Shown here one piece after another: positions 31,954 to 44,546 of a DNA stretch of 64,000 nucleotides. The stretch spans positions 1,550,001 to 1,614,000 of the forward strand of contig JAEBUN010000002.1 of the NCBI GenBank assembly GCA_023014365.1. The letters are read 5' to 3'. The notes below the pieces were generated by a model. It made no database searches. It saw only the letters and a program-made list of their open reading frames with translations, and was not told where the DNA came from. Source of the DNA: Lepiota brunneoincarnata. Taxonomy: Eukaryota > Basidiomycota > Agaricomycetes > Agaricales > Agaricaceae. The stretch's first letter is position 1; the number at the start of each line of letters is the position of its first letter. Both the position numbers and the translations under genes were made by a program.

Positions 31954-33234
31954 CATGGTCGTCGCTGGGAGACAAATTAGTGGTGCGCATTCCTTTCCCC
32001 CCAGCTGCCGAACCTTAAACACTCACTTGTACTCTCCGTAGTAGGGCCGATCCTGAGCGATATCCTGTAAGTCGACCCCAGGTTGCACCTCCAGACTCCC
32101 CGCCCGGCTGACGCCCAAACGACCCGCAGACCTCCCTTCTCTCGGCCCAGACCGTGAGCATTGAACCACTCCCAATCATAAACCTATCCCTTATATTTCA
32201 TGCAGAACCAGGTCAGCTGGACTGACACGTTCTATAGTTGAAAGCAATACTCAGTCAGTCCCGCGTTGGATCTTACGACCGATTCTGATTATTTTTTTTT
32301 TATAAAAAAAGATCGATACCTGCTAGCTTAACTGATACCAATTCCCTTACTCAGACCTCCTCAATCTCAATTCCAACCGAGATCAGTAGTACTTCCCTAA
32401 CATCTTCCGCAGTTCCCTCCACGACGACTTCGGAAATACCAACGACCACCTCGGTTGAACCATCTTCAACGATAGTTCCTCTGCCTGTTGAGACGACACC
32501 TGATAGTAGCCCCGTCACTGTCACGCAAGTCACAACCTCAAGCCCCTCTCCCAGTATTCAAGCCGCACCAGCCAACAGCAACACTAGCAATGGCTTCCTG
32601 CAAAACAAAGTCCTATCCGGAGTCGTCTTCGCCATTGTTGGTGTTGTTGCACTTATTCTTCTCCTCCTGGTCGCAACCATTGCCATCCGACGAAGCAGGC
32701 GAAGGCGATTGGTTGAGGAAGCCGTCTCGTTCGACCCTACTGCCATGGGTGGTAGTGAACTAGATCGGGCCTCAGTCGAGAAGCGACGATTCAGTCTCCT
32801 GAGCTCAGACCACGGTCATGGCGGTAGCAACAGCAGTCACGTAACTGGCTTTGGCGCTAGCCCAGCAACAGGGTCCTATACACCTCCACATGTGCCCACA
32901 CAAGCCGCCTACCCTTTCCATGACCGCTATCCTGGTACCACAGAAAACCAATACAATTTAGGCGGCAATCCGCAGCAGCCGTGGTATGGAGGTGCGGCAT
33001 CTAATGGCCCTTACGGCGGCTACGCGCCACAATCCAACGTTGGCCCTGTCCGGTCATACTCCAATGAACGGGATCTTTCGCAGCGTTCGATGACACCTGT
33101 TGCCTCGTCTGGCAGGACCAGAAGTCCCGAGGGTCTGTCATATAACCAGGCGGGACAACTGAAGGTAAAACGTGTTATCTCCTCTCTTAGAATTCGGAGC
33201 TAATTTAATAATCGCGCAGATTGCTAACGTGTAA
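31954..33234 (+). CDS. Single-pass Ser/Thr-rich membrane protein
   Basis: A hypothetical cell-surface protein of a pattern common in Agaricomycetes. The inferred first exon is MVVAGRQIS at 31954; the next small exons (VGPILSDIL and neighbours) could not be joined in frame with confidence, so the 5' end is tentative. From about 32350 the frame is clear: an extracellular Ser/Thr-rich stalk (TEISSTSLTSSAVPSTTTSE; TVTQVTTSSPSPSIQ), a membrane helix (VLSGVVFAIVGVVALILLLL, VATIAIRR), then a cytosolic Ser/Gly/Tyr-rich tail (GGNPQQPWYGGAASNGPYGG) ending after a last intron as GQLKIANV. The layout resembles Wsc/Mid2 sensors without their Cys domain. Function unknown. Confidence 0.62.
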
Positions 33235-33369
33235 CGAACTTGTATACCCTTCATCCCCTGTTTTGTTCGAGTCGCTCTTTTGCTGTGCAAAAACCAGTTG
33301 TACTGGCGTCTACTATACCTCCAGGAGAGCCATGATATCGCATGTATGATTACTGTTCAGAGGGTAACA

Positions 33370-33640
33370 GCAGCCATGTTTTGGAAATAAAGCGACAGTT
33401 TCTACTAGTTCTCCAACATCTACCGCTCCCACCTCCAGACTGATATTCTGCTGCTGTCGCTTTTTTCCCGCCGCCCCAAGTAACTACAATCGTACCCCTG
33501 CATAAGGTGGGGCACTTGGGCTTAAGATTGGGCGGCGGAGGTAAGGGATAGACAGGGCTTCTAGTAACACAGATGAGATTTTCTTTCCTGATCATCTTTC
33601 GCGACTGGCAGAAGCGGCCCAGGCCATTGACACGTTACTC
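33370..33640 (-). pseudogene. Decayed partial copy of the neighbouring ACS transporter gene
   Basis: The minus strand here shares blocks with the 3' part of the intact transporter at 34275-36633. GATGATCAGGAAAGAA is identical in both. Then come related CTTACCTCCGCCGCCC / CTACTTCCGCCGCCC intron text, and GTTACTTGG..GGGAAAAAAGCGACAGCAGCA against GTTACTTGG..CGAAAAGCAGCAGCGACAGCA. About 150 bp between the blocks is missing, and the reading frame is lost. It is best read as the relic of a tandem duplication. Confidence 0.6.
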
Positions 33641-34274
33641 GACATGAGGCTACACTTCTGAGAGAGACTCGTTAAGAAGCAGACAACAAATGAGCATAGT
33701 ATATGTTTTCCGAACGCGTAACAGGGCCCATGGATCGGCTGGGAAAGACCCACTGGTCCTGGCACACCGCCAACTTTGCCCGTCAGCTGGGAAATTGCCA
33801 ATACACCCCAAGATCGCGAATGACGACAAATCCCGAGGTGGCCAGCGAAATGCAAGTTCGACTCTGCATCTATCTTGGGCCCAGGCACAATCATTCATCA
33901 GGAGGGAGGCGAGCATGGAGGTACAACTTTGAACGACCCTTGTGCTGGCCTGTCGCAAATCAATCTGTGACCTGCTTTAATGAACGGGACGATGGCATGG
34001 CGACGTCATCCGATGGAACCAAGAGTCGTGAGGGTCTGTCTCATTATCAGATAAGTACATACAGCCTCCCCACAATCTCACCCCATCCGAAATTAGTACC
34101 AATCGTATCACGGAGGTTAGTAATATATGTCCTTCGCTCGCCCGAGTTCCTCGTTTGCCGTAGTTTTGTCTATAAGAACCATAACACCACACATATGGTG
34201 GCTATTCACAGAACAACAGCAGGGATGCCTTGAAAAGAAAAATGTCCACCACTACCTCTAAATGTCTTGATCAG
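33641..34274. other. Intergenic region beside the relic, nothing recognised
   Basis: About 630 bp with a 176-codon open stretch on the plus strand (33703-34233) that has no recognisable domain or splice signals. It may include more of the decayed transporter copy, too diverged to align by eye. Confidence 0.5.
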
Positions 34275-36633
34275 TTACTGTTTCGACTCTTCGACATTTT
34301 CCGTCTTAACTTCGATGCTACCATCCTGACCACAAGCCCCTTGCTGTCGCTGCTGCTTTTCGCGTCGCTCCAAGTAATATACCAACCACGTTACTCCAAG
34401 CGTAGCCACGCAAACGCACAACATCGCAATCATGCCTTTGCGAAAGCGTGGGGCATCGGTCGCCGGGTAAAACACGATGGTCCACCATGCGTTTATAACG
34501 TTGTTCCACATGCTGCGCAACGTGTGTTTATGGTAAGTATTAAGTAACACCTCCCACACAAAGGCTTGAGCGTGGGCGGCGGAAGTAGGGGGTGGACGGG
34601 GTTATAAGGGGCCACGTACTTCATTGATGCGAGGACAATACTTCTTTCCTGATCATCATCGGCACATATCTCGTTGGCCCATCTAGGAAGACAGGGATTT
34701 TGATCAGGGACTAGACCTAGGCTTATCGGATCTATGCGGAAACGAACGCAAAGGTGGTGGCTTGACCGGCGTAGGAAGCGCCCGCGATATCTGCACATAA
34801 ATGTGGTTTTCGTAAGAGCTAGAAAGGGAACTCGGGGATTAATCGGCGTTGTCCTATTGTGCTTACAATATGCGAAGAATTTGAGGGCTGTTGGACTATT
34901 CCAGACCAAGATACAGATCGAGGCAACAATACATGCGATGGACATGTACACAAGGACAGGCCAGCGGACGTGCGCATAATCGGTCCATGTAGCACATACC
35001 AGTGTTGATGCGATCGCGACGGCCGTGACTCCTGAGGGATAGAAATCTGTGGGAGAGGTTAACAAACAAAAGCCGCATAGCGGGTATAAGCACGCAATAG
35101 ATTGACCTATCTGCTCGACCGTGTAGCCTCCGATGGCCTTCAACCATTGGCCCATCAGGTTATTGGAACCGAAGCTTTCCGTTTCGCCGGAGATGGCGAA
35201 CTGAGCATTGTCAGCCAATTCACGTCAAACGGGATATGTATATCCGCGACTTACTAATAAACTGCAAGCATACCATCTCCACCGGCCCAGGACTCGACGA
35301 GCTAGGTTCCAGCCCAAGGGTGGTCGGTCAACCTGTATGACTCCCTGGAGTCTCGTGTATGCGAGTTCCCGCTCCTGTCACCCCCATGAATGAATGATAG
35401 GGAACTTGCTGGGTTTCGTCTTACCTCTGCCGTTAGATAGAAGGCCTTGTGGTCTTCGGTAGGTCAGGAAAGATAAGGAAACCATAAAGGGCGATGGGCA
35501 GGGTAATGATCCCGTCAATAATGAAGCTGCGGAAATTTAGCCAGTTCCCAATTGTTGAAGAAACAATAAAGGCATACAGCCAGCGCCAACCGCTCAAGCT
35601 GGATCTCCCATTGAGATTCCTGGCGCATCATCTACGCTACGATATCAACGGAGGGTATGGGGGAGACGGACTTGTATACGGCGGCTTGAAGAACTCCAGA
35701 GAATCTGCTCATTACCCGTACAGCTGTACTCAGGACGAGCCTTTCACAGACTTACAGTGTGCCCACGAGCCCTGAGCTTGTAAAAATGCCCGAGCGTTTC
35801 CCTAGTTCAGCGGGCTTGTACCACCTAGGGCTCCATAATGCAAGCAACTCCGGGTAGGTCCGGAGTAGAACTTACGATCCTAGGATATAATGTGTTCCGA
35901 CAAAAGTTGAAGATTCAGCCATCCCTTGAAAAAAACGGATGGCATAGATCTATGTGATGTCAACCCTGGTTCCGAACCTAGATCTTCTCCCCGCCTTCTC
36001 ACCTGCTCTATCTTGCTGACAGCACTTGTACTAAACACGGGTCAGCCCCTTTGAAAGCTTCCCGTTAATGTAGGCTTGCCAGAACGTGAGGACACCCCAA
36101 ACAATCTGCATAGCAGGTAACCATATTCGTGGAGACACGGTCTGCAGTACGAGATTGTCTCTCGGAACATATTAGCGCGTAACAGTCATTAGTTCGGAGG
36201 CGGTGTCGTACTAGGTACCATGCCAATGATGTAGCCGCAGGTAAAGATGGTCGTTATCTTCTGTGTGTGCGAATGAGCATTATGTATGCAGTGTCTGGGG
36301 GTTACCGAAACTCGCATTCAGTTCGGTCCCGAACATTTTCAGGTCCTCTTTCATCCCCGATACGTATGCATTATTGACGTTGGATCGGTCCAGGTCTGCA
36401 TGTATTCCCTCAGTCCCTTTTCATGGGTAAAACAAAAAATGGTTTACAGTTGGTGAAGTACTGGAGAAATGGTGCTTCCTCAGGTTTGTGCATAGGACGT
36501 TCTCGAGACATCTTACCATCAAACAACAGTACGACAAGATGAACCAGTCAATCTTGAGTAAGAGCCTGGTCTCCTGCTTAGTAGATGGAGGTTCGCCCCA
36601 CAGAAAGCGTCTGACGTGATCAAGGCGTGTCAT
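34275..36633 (-). CDS. MFS transporter, anion:cation symporter (Dal5/Tna1-like) family
   Basis: A plasma-membrane proton symporter for an organic anion (family members carry allantoate, nicotinate, pantothenate and sugar acids); the substrate is unknown. ATG 36633 ([20 protein letters not shown]) begins the usual cytosolic N-terminus, then [15 protein letters not shown] and [20 protein letters not shown] (the family's DRxNxxxAYxSGM). Next are [33 protein letters not shown] and [17 protein letters not shown]. The second half has [33 protein letters not shown], and, across two introns, [20 protein letters not shown] and [20 protein letters not shown]. The C-terminal tail is charged ([20 protein letters not shown]). 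About 12 introns; intact as far as can be judged. Confidence 0.88.
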
Positions 36634-37166
36634 GGTAGAATAATGAAGAGGGACTTGGAGGGCTCAGTCCAAGGCCAGGTAAGAGTGGATATAGCCGTGG
36701 GATAGGAAGCCGACTATGATGGTAGGCAACCTGTGGGTAAGCGCACGGGGGCTGAAGCGAGGGCGACAGTGATGATGATCATTCTTTCAGGGAATGATAT
36801 TCGTTCGAAGGATGTGCTGGAAGCAGTCGTGTGACGGATATCTTGCCAGCTCACATAATAATAGCCAGGGGTCGTCAAAGAATTCTGGGCCTTGGGGCTG
36901 AGTCAGACAAGAGGCATCACGTGTTATCGAGTCCTCCATCTGAAAGCCGGGGAATGCGCAAGAGATGGAAGAGGGACCGGAGGACCGGATTGATGATGAC
37001 GCGCTTCGGCAGGAAGGCTCCCAAAGAAAGAAGGAGAAAGCGATCTGCGAAAAGGAGTCCCGATCATCTGAGTCAAGACCGGTGTCATCTAATATTTTGA
37101 GTATCCCTTACATATAATCCTCGAGCTTGCGTTCCTGCTATCCGCGTCTCCTCCCCTCCCGACAGG
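36634..37166. promoter_or_regulatory. Divergent promoter region with CACGTG
   Basis: 533 bp between the ACS transporter start and the Ytp1-like start. It holds CACGTG at 36918-36923 (context GCATCACGTGTT). A purine-rich stretch near 36960-37060 is open on the plus strand but has no domain. No other gene seen. Confidence 0.5.
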
Positions 37167-39465
37167 ATGTTTCCTCGACACTGCTTCCGCTTTTCCCTCC
37201 TCCTCCTTCTCCTCACACTTCTGTCTCTCCTCTCCTCATCGGCATTATCCCAGGAGACAGGCCTTGCTCATATCCCCGCAAATATACGACGGCGAGATGG
37301 GGGACATGACCACCACAACCCCCACGCTCAACCCGTACTCGAGCTAAATGAGACAGAAGTCTTACTCTACCATGCACCCACACCGCCTTCATACTACACA
37401 TTAGATTGGGAGGACGCCAGCGAACAGAGCGGAAAGGCATCCCGGTCTGATCATATCTCATGCCGTTTTCATGGGTCTCGCCTTCTTCATCGCGCTTCCC
37501 ATAGGTAGGGACTCCGGCGACTGTTCTAAGTAAAGACCCTCCCCCTCACTCGCTCAACCAGGCATCGTCTTGCGCTCTGTGAAGCACGCCGGTCAGAGTG
37601 TTGCAACACTCGCATTCTATGGTCTCTCCGTGCTCGGTTGTGCCGCTAGTGGCCTCTACACAAAGCTTACGCCAAACATGTTCGTACATTCCATCATTTA
37701 TTGTGCTATATTTACACTTGCCCTATTAGGTACCAAGGTTAGTTCTGATCATTACGTCACCTCAGCATTCGCCCCCCTTACCGCTTGCAGGATCTGTTCA
37801 CGGAAAGCATGGCTATATGATCCTGTTCCTAGCTGTAGTACTGTCGGTCGTCGATGCCTTGGCTGCTATCCGTCGTTTCACTTCATTCCTTCGCAGCGGA
37901 GAGCCCAAGACACTCACGCTATTCTGGAACTGGGTTATCCTAAATAAGGACCCCGATCGTTGTCGGAATGGCACCGGCACCGAGTATACTGGCCTCGTTG
38001 CCGGAGAACCGGAGGAGCTCGAACTACCTAAAATTTCCCAGGAATCAAGGGATGACCCTATTCATCATCAAGAGACCGCTCAATGGGCAAATAATGTTCA
38101 CAGTCACCGTCGGAGACTTCTCCTTGGCCTCGGATAGAACCATCTTCGGTTCTCGGTCTCCGACTCACTCGGAAATCACTCTCCCTGAAGCAAAATTAAG
38201 GCGCTCTACCGGGTCTAAGGGCTTTGTCCAACGCCTTGGGAATGGTGCGTTTGCTGTCATCGAGCGCTTCCTTGTTATGGGGGGTTTTGCTCAAGTCCTG
38301 ACTGGGATCGTTGTCTATACCGGTTAGCCCCAACTATGCAAACTCTGTTTTTTTCCTTACTAATCATTCTTTCATCTAGGTGGATGTCGGGAAAACTATG
38401 AGAATGGTTGCCTGGCACACCTCATCAGTGGGTTTGTTCCCTGCGATAGTACCAGGTTCGGCCCTGACGGTGATGTTCTAGAGGGAGGCATATTCTGGTG
38501 CTATGGCCTCCTTACATTTGCTCGCTTCCTCGGATCTTTCGCAGATCTCGGTTGGGCTTGGAACAGGGCCCCGCGCAGCGACTGCTACTCTGCCGAGTTT
38601 GTTGAATCGTTCGTCATCTTCCTTTATGGCGCAACAAACACATGGATGGAACGTTTCGGAGCAAATCCTGGCGACCCTTATACCACGAAACAAATCCAGC
38701 ACATCAGCATCGCGGTGAGATCCATGTCCCGACCACCTCATCGACTCCCACTCAACACCCTACCCACACAGGTTATGTTTTGGTTTGCCGGCCTTGTCGG
38801 TATGGGCATCGAATCCAAGCGCGTGCGAAAGTGGTTGGCCGCATCGGTATTTAGTTCTATCCCAACTTCGTTGAATGTTCTTCAAGACACTATCACCGAA
38901 CCTGCAAGCTATGGTGCCAGTTTCAACCCCTTTCCGGCACTTGCGATTGGTGTCACAGGTGCTGCCATGGCTGCTCACTTCCAGACTTATCTATTCCAGG
39001 TATGTCATCATGTTATGGAATTATCTCACTCATATCTCACCGGCAATCATTCCATGAAATCAGGTCCAGATCCATGCCCTATGGGGAAATTTACTCGTCG
39101 GGTTCTCCGTGTTGAGATGCCTAACTTACTTCTTCCTCTGGCTGGGTCCTCCCCAGTCATTCCTTCCTTCTCGTCCGCCTACAGAGGCACTTGGAAGTTT
39201 TTTCCTCGCATGTGGTGGCCTAGTCTTCATGTTCTCTACCGAAGAAGTTACTCTTGCCGCAATGCGCCGTGGTCGAGATGGTGAGTTCATCCGAAACCGT
39301 CAAACCAGATATACTGACCCTGCTTGACCAGATGTCATGATGTTTTTGAACGTTGCTGTGGCTATCACTTGCTTCAGCTTCTGTTGGACACTTCTTGTTG
39401 TTGGCCTCAAGGGATGGCTCAAGTCCCGACAGTGCACTAGTGTGACGTACAGGACAGCAGCATGA
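37167..39465 (+). CDS. Ytp1-like multi-pass membrane protein, two apparent frameshifts
   Basis: An integral membrane protein of the Ytp1/DUF2427 family, related to cytochrome b561-like folds; function not known. ATG 37167 starts a signal peptide (MFPRHCFRFSLLLLLLTLLS) and a His-rich segment (GGHDHHNPHAQ). Family motifs: APTPPSYYTLDWED, HPGLIISHAVFMGLAFFIAL, IVLRSVKHAGQS, GSVHGKHGYMILFLAVVLSV, EYTGLVAGEPEELEL, ERFLVMGGFAQVLTGIVVYT, GIFWCYGLLTFARFLGSFAD, FVIFLYGATNTWMERFGANP and HISIAVMFWFAGLVGMGIES. The end is LLVVGLKGWLKSRQC. The frame slips near 37437 (an extra G between SGK and HPGL) and again near 38115-38135 (before ASDRTIFGSR); no intron explains either. Confidence 0.83.
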
Positions 39466-39664
39466 CGCAGGTTATCCACGGGCTATTTGTTGATTGCCTT
39501 TAGACATCATTGCATATTTATTTATTCCAACTGTTGCTTTTGGTCCCGTCCTTGCTTTGGCCCCATCATCATGTATCGTTGCGCTTTTTCACCCAGAATA
39601 ACGTTTTGTTTGTAAGTATGTAGTATGGCTGTTGCTGTTTTGTGTTGCTTTATGCAAGCTCGTG

Positions 39665-41113
39665 TCAGAAAATTAACAGGGCATAGTCGCTCAAAGCACC
39701 CATCCAAATCCAAAATCCGCTCCAGCCACAACCTACAAATCCTTTCCAGCAACTGGAGCGGTCGTTGAAGTCTGTCTTGTACAACACTCGTGCCAGTTGG
39801 ATGGCGGCAAGTCCCACACCACAGTAGAAAGGGAGTGTCTGGGAGTTCAGGTATCCTGCGAAGGAGACGAGCGAGAGAGTAGACGTCGAGAGACCACTCA
39901 AAATCGCTCGTGAACGGTCCCCAAAGAGAAGGGCAGTCGAACGAATGCCCACCCCAACATCGTCATTCTTGTCCTGCATGTGCAAATCCATTGAGCCGTG
40001 ACATTCCAGGTACACGAGAAAGGACAGAGGTTACCTGGTGTGCATATATACTATCATATACCAGCGTCCAGGATACACCTCCGGCGTAAAGAGGTACTGC
40101 AATACTCCAGTCAACGGTTCCAGCTACTGCTGACCATCCCAGCAGTGCACCCCAATTGAAAGCCAAGCCTAAAGGAGTGTTCCATCAATATTTACAGCCG
40201 GGAAATGATTCCGAGAACTGACCGAGAACCGCTTGAGGCCAATATGTTATCCGTTTCATTAACGGGTATATCGTCACTAACGACAGGGATGATGCGCCAA
40301 GGAAGATGCTGATGGGAGCAGATGTATTTTAGCGAACTCAAGTCTCGGGCTTTTTGGTCCAAGGCCGGAACGGGGGGAGCAAGGGTTTCCATTACCTATA
40401 CCAATTGAGTTGTAGGAGTACCCCGAGTCCGGCAGTCAGTTGGGTCCCGAGGAAGATAAGAGCTTGTTTTCGCGTAATGTCACCCCGAGCGAGAGGTCTA
40501 TCTTTGGTCCTTGCTGATATATCGCGTTCAGCCCAATGGGTTACGCGAATTTCGGGGGATGGGACGCGCGCAAGTGAAAGAGAGAGGGATAGGGAATACA
40601 CGTACCGACACCCTTGTCCAAATTTTTATCCCACATATCGTTGATTGTGCACCCTGCTCCCCGCATGATGATAGCTCCGAGGCCAAATAGACTGAGATAT
40701 GTGAGAGGTGTGCTTATTTGCGCTTCTACTGCGTAGGAGGCCATGGTGATGGACCAAGCTACAGACCGAGGACCCGTTCAGAGCTTAAGATTATTTTTTT
40801 TCGGGAGTAGGAAGTAGTGCGTACCACAGGGATAGAAGAGTAGCAAGGTGCCTATGGGCTTGTCGATTCGCGTTAGCTGAACATATGGTTTCCATTTTGT
40901 GGGCAGGCGGTCGACCCATGTAGCTGGCAATGTAGTGGTAGTGTCGCGTCGCGCTGGGGAAGTTGAAGTCCACCTTATGATTTTGCGTAAATTCGACCTT
41001 GTGTTTCCACCTGACCGACCGGAGAGTCCATTAAGGAACCGGGGGGATGCATAGGATGCTGCTGAGACAATACACCGTGTCCGCACACGCGGAAGAAGAG
41101 TTGCGCTTGTCAT
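39665..41113 (-). CDS. COQ2: 4-hydroxybenzoate polyprenyltransferase (ubiquinone synthesis)
   Basis: Joins the polyprenyl tail to 4-hydroxybenzoate in the mitochondrial inner membrane, the second step of coenzyme Q assembly. The true start is ATG 41113 ([20 protein letters not shown]), giving a basic mitochondrial targeting peptide. Then [40 protein letters not shown] (the first prenyl-diphosphate motif NDxxDxxxD), [60 protein letters not shown] (second Asp-rich motif, split by an intron) and the last helices up to DYALLIF. About five introns; intact. Confidence 0.95.
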
Positions 41114-41391
41114 GAACAAGGACAACGGGAATCATCGTGTTGGGGTCCGTTCAGCGTCTAAATGGCCCATTTCTTCTCACCAACTCGCTCCGAGTCCGAC
41201 AGGGGGCATGAAACGAAATCCAATGCTTACCTCTGAGGTACGGAAAACAGGTGGGAATACAATACTGCTACTTCCAGTAACTATTACAAAAATCAATGCA
41301 AGAGGGAAAGAGTTACATGACATTGAGCGAAGGATGGCAAGCAGTGACAACAGATGGTACATAGATGGACGCGGTGGGTTTCCTCGCTATC

Positions 41392-42371
41392 TCATACCCA
41401 CTCCTTTGCTAGTTTGAAGGACCACTCCCAGTCTGGGCTCATACTCAACTACGCGCCTACTTTCGTACCGAACATTGGGCTTACCTGCGTAAACTTCACC
41501 ATCATCATCGACAACCCGACTACGGACACTGTAGGAACCAGAACGGGCGAGCATACCAGAAGGAGACTCCTCTGGATCAAAGTTCTTGGTGTAGGCTTCG
41601 CCTTTGGGATGGGGACCGTACGATCCAAGCATCTGCTCGAGCCTATCGACTGAAGAAGGCGTCAAAAACAATACCTTCCGTGATGAAGGCGGGGAAGATT
41701 ACCTTTAACGCCCGCACGCTTCACCACCTGTATATATCGGACACCCTATAAATTCATGAGCGGCTGTGGGCTGCAGTGCCGTGCTTGATTCACTTACAGA
41801 AATGATGGAGTGGTTGACCCTGAATGTTATCCGCACGCTAATCTATAATCAGCACCAGTATAACCTGACGACGAGAGACACATACTTGTACTCCACGCCT
41901 TCCTTGATGATGATCGGGGTTTTCTTGGTCTCCGCGACCTTTGAAGGATCCGTGAGGTCGACCATAATCTTTTTGCCAGGAGGAAGAGAAGGGGAATCAA
42001 GCTCGAGTGTCAGGACGGTGACCTGGAGACGACCGGATTCTCATTAACGGGTGCCGACACACTGCGAGGAGATACAATACCTTGGGTGCGGAAGTATTGC
42101 CAGGAGTGCCCGGAACGATGCCGAGAGAGGCTTTCCAACGGGCCAAACTCTCATCTTGGGCGTCAAGCTTGGCTAGCTCCTCGGGGGATGTGACGCCACC
42201 GGGGTTATAGCCTGGATGAAGGGGGCGATGATAAGGGAGAAGATGAATGGTGAATGCAAGATACGTGCCTGGAGTGGCTGTGGGCTTGAGCTCATCGAGT
42301 TCTTCGGGCTAAGGGGGGCCGGAGGGATAAATGGAGAGAAAAGCGCAGTGGCAAAAACTTACGTTGGACAT
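41392..42371 (-). CDS. RDI1: Rho GDP-dissociation inhibitor
   Basis: Extracts prenylated Rho/Cdc42 GTPases from membranes in the cytosol. ATG 42371 encodes only MSN before the first intron. Then EELDELKPTATPG, YNPGGVTSPEELAKLDAQDE and SLARWKASLGIVPG form the N-terminal regulatory arm. The immunoglobulin-like domain follows: KVTVLTLELDSPSLPPGKKI, VDLTDPSKVAETKKTPIIIK, EGVEYKMRITFRVNHSIISG, YIQVVKRAGVKVDRLEQMLG, SYGPHPKGEAYTKNFDPEES, PSGMLARSGSYSVRSRVVDD and the final DWEWSFKLAKEW. Length (about 200 residues) fits the family. The intron 42212-42268 uses a GC donor: using the nearby GT would create a stop. Confidence 0.95.
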
Positions 42372-42674
42372 ACTAGCTGGACTGGAGAGATATGCGGGTG
42401 GTGAGCTCTGACTTACGACTGCAGCCTTGCAGTATCGATTTCACACGACTACCACCTCATCGCTGTTTGCCGAGGATCCACAACAGGCAATTCAGAGTCG
42501 AATAATCAACATACAAACAGGTGCTATATCCATCCCTTTCCTTAAAGTCGTTATACAAAAAGATTAAAGCACAGAAAATATTACTAATGCGCATATGCAT
42601 AACATGACTTTACCACTGTCTTAAGAATCCATCGAGGGCGATAAAATGGGGTGCATGCTCTCTGAATAGCCAGG

Positions 42675-44546
42675 TCAGGCCCGTTTATCGGCGGCGTTGG
42701 ATACGAGCACCCTACCTCCTTTGAACCAGCATTTTCCCTTGCTGAGATGGTAGCACTTGGCGCCGTTTGGGCAGACATGACCCCAGCAGCACTTGTCACC
42801 AAAAGGACACGGCATGCCTACATAGAAAAGACGTCATCAAGGACCTTGTCGTAATCAGGGCTCGTAGCCGGACATACCGTTTTTCAGCCAGTTGCATGGC
42901 GCCTTTTTGGCGTTGACTGCCAACGAATGCAGTTGCTCTGGTGTCAAAACATAGTCATGAGCGTATTTACACAACGCGGCCTAGGGTGCAGAATATTTCA
43001 GCCAAGCATAGCATCTAAAAATAGAACATACCCCTTTCGAACAGGTCATGAGGTAGTGTTCATTGCAAGGAGGCGGATTTTCTGTTGGATTGTCCCTGAT
43101 TAGAACTGGAGGACCAGTCCAACGGAACAAGCTCACGTTTATGTAGAGGCTGAAAAGGTGACCCAATTCTGATCAGCTTGGGAAGAAACCCCATTGGGAA
43201 AAGACATACCAAACAGGGGTCTATCAGGCGCCCAATATGTCGAGCTGGGGACTGCGGGCTGATGAGTCCTCCATTGGTCGTTACGTTGTTCGAGGTCCCG
43301 ACAGTCAGCGGTGCAAGCTTGCGAGTCACTCTGGGAAGTTTATCTGAGGTGAACACAGAATCCAGTTTGAATTGCGGCAGAGGATGGAGCGGAGCTTCCC
43401 GTTCGCCGCTTTCGGATGTTGTGAGGAGCACCACCTTTCCGAGAACTTGCTCCTTTTCCAGGACGCTAAAGGTGCTCATGTACGCTGTGGCGTCATAGCC
43501 TATTCCAGACGTGAGGTCGTGACAAGTAGGCTGTCATCGTAAGATGCGTACCGCCAAAGAAGACCCTAAGTGTCTGGGGGAAGCGAGTGTAGACTTGCAG
43601 GTATTCTGGGACAACGTCATGAGCGCTTCCGGTTGTCAGGTGGGTCCCGTAAACCTGCCTCTGATTTTCGCCTCCATGGCATCCTTATTGTTCCCTCCAT
43701 CGATGGCTAGAAACCTCGGCGAAGCATGAGTGAAGCCCTGTGACCCCGCCCATAAATATAGCTGACAGCGCCCTCGGTGAAAAATTAGAACACCCACTGC
43801 AATAAAATTCTCAAATTGATCTGGTGTGCAATAATTGATCTCGAGAAAGGTTTCTTTGAGTACGGCCTTGTTGAAGTAGATATTGATCCAAAAAGAAAGG
43901 CGACCAAATACGTGAATGTCCTCGTTGGTCAAATATTCGGCAATCGACTGGGTAATAATCTGTGCAGCCATCCTGCCACCATGGTAGCCTTGAACCAATA
44001 GATCGTGTTTAAATAGAAATTCATCCCCGTTTATGACGCATAGAATGAGCGGATTGTAATTCTGTTGCCGATGAGACGTCCTTGCAGTCGGGGGGAGGGG
44101 AGGCGGTCACGACTCACTGATTTAAAGGAGTCCATGCTGGAAATCTGCCGATTGAGGGCAGCCAGCTGCACATTATGTGCTTTGGCTTCCCTCTCGGTAG
44201 CTTCGAGGGCAACAGAATGCGCTTGCTTCCATACAAGCAGCTCAACCTCCAACTCAGCAACACGGCTTTCTAGCTCGGCATTTCGATGAAGAGTGGCGTT
44301 CGACAGGTCTGTAAGGGAAGGCGGAGGGGGGTTAGGTTTTGTTTGTGACGGAAAGATATCGCTTACTGAGAAGCTTGCTAAGGGCGTCGTCCCTTGAGGG
44401 AGCAATGAGTCTACGATCCTTAAGGACGCAAGGGACAATACGCGCACCACAGCTGCTGATTTGCCTCGCCCAGAGGCTGAGTGGCCATGATTGGCTAGAT
44501 TGGAGGGTGTAGATTGTGGGGAGCGAGTACAACGTTTAATCGGCAT
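42675..44546 (-). CDS. Coiled-coil / DGD-type domain / CCCH zinc-finger protein (copy A)
   Basis: A fungal family (DUF7923-type) probably acting on RNA. Order: a leucine-rich coiled coil (RNAELESRVAELEVELLVWK); a central domain starting ILCVINGDEFLFKHDLLVQG and continuing YHGGRMAAQIITQSIAEYLT, VFGRLSFWINIYFNKAVLKE and HASPRFLAIDGGNNKDAMEA; YLQVYTRFPQTLRVFFGGT; a disordered linker; then CCCH fingers: PPPCNEHYLMTCSKG, CKYAHDYVLTPEQL, APCNWLKNG, and CPFGDKCCWGHVCPNGAKCY. The central domain has the Rossmann-like order of PIN/NYN nucleases, but the first motif here is NGDE rather than DGDG. The first exon is uncertain: ATG 44546 does not join in frame with the coiled coil, and ATG 44488 is an alternative. 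Paralog of the next gene. Confidence 0.76.

Noticed and set aside
41111..41125. Longer COQ2 start adding four residues
   Set aside because: The codon at 41125 is TTG, not ATG; the first ATG in frame is 41113.
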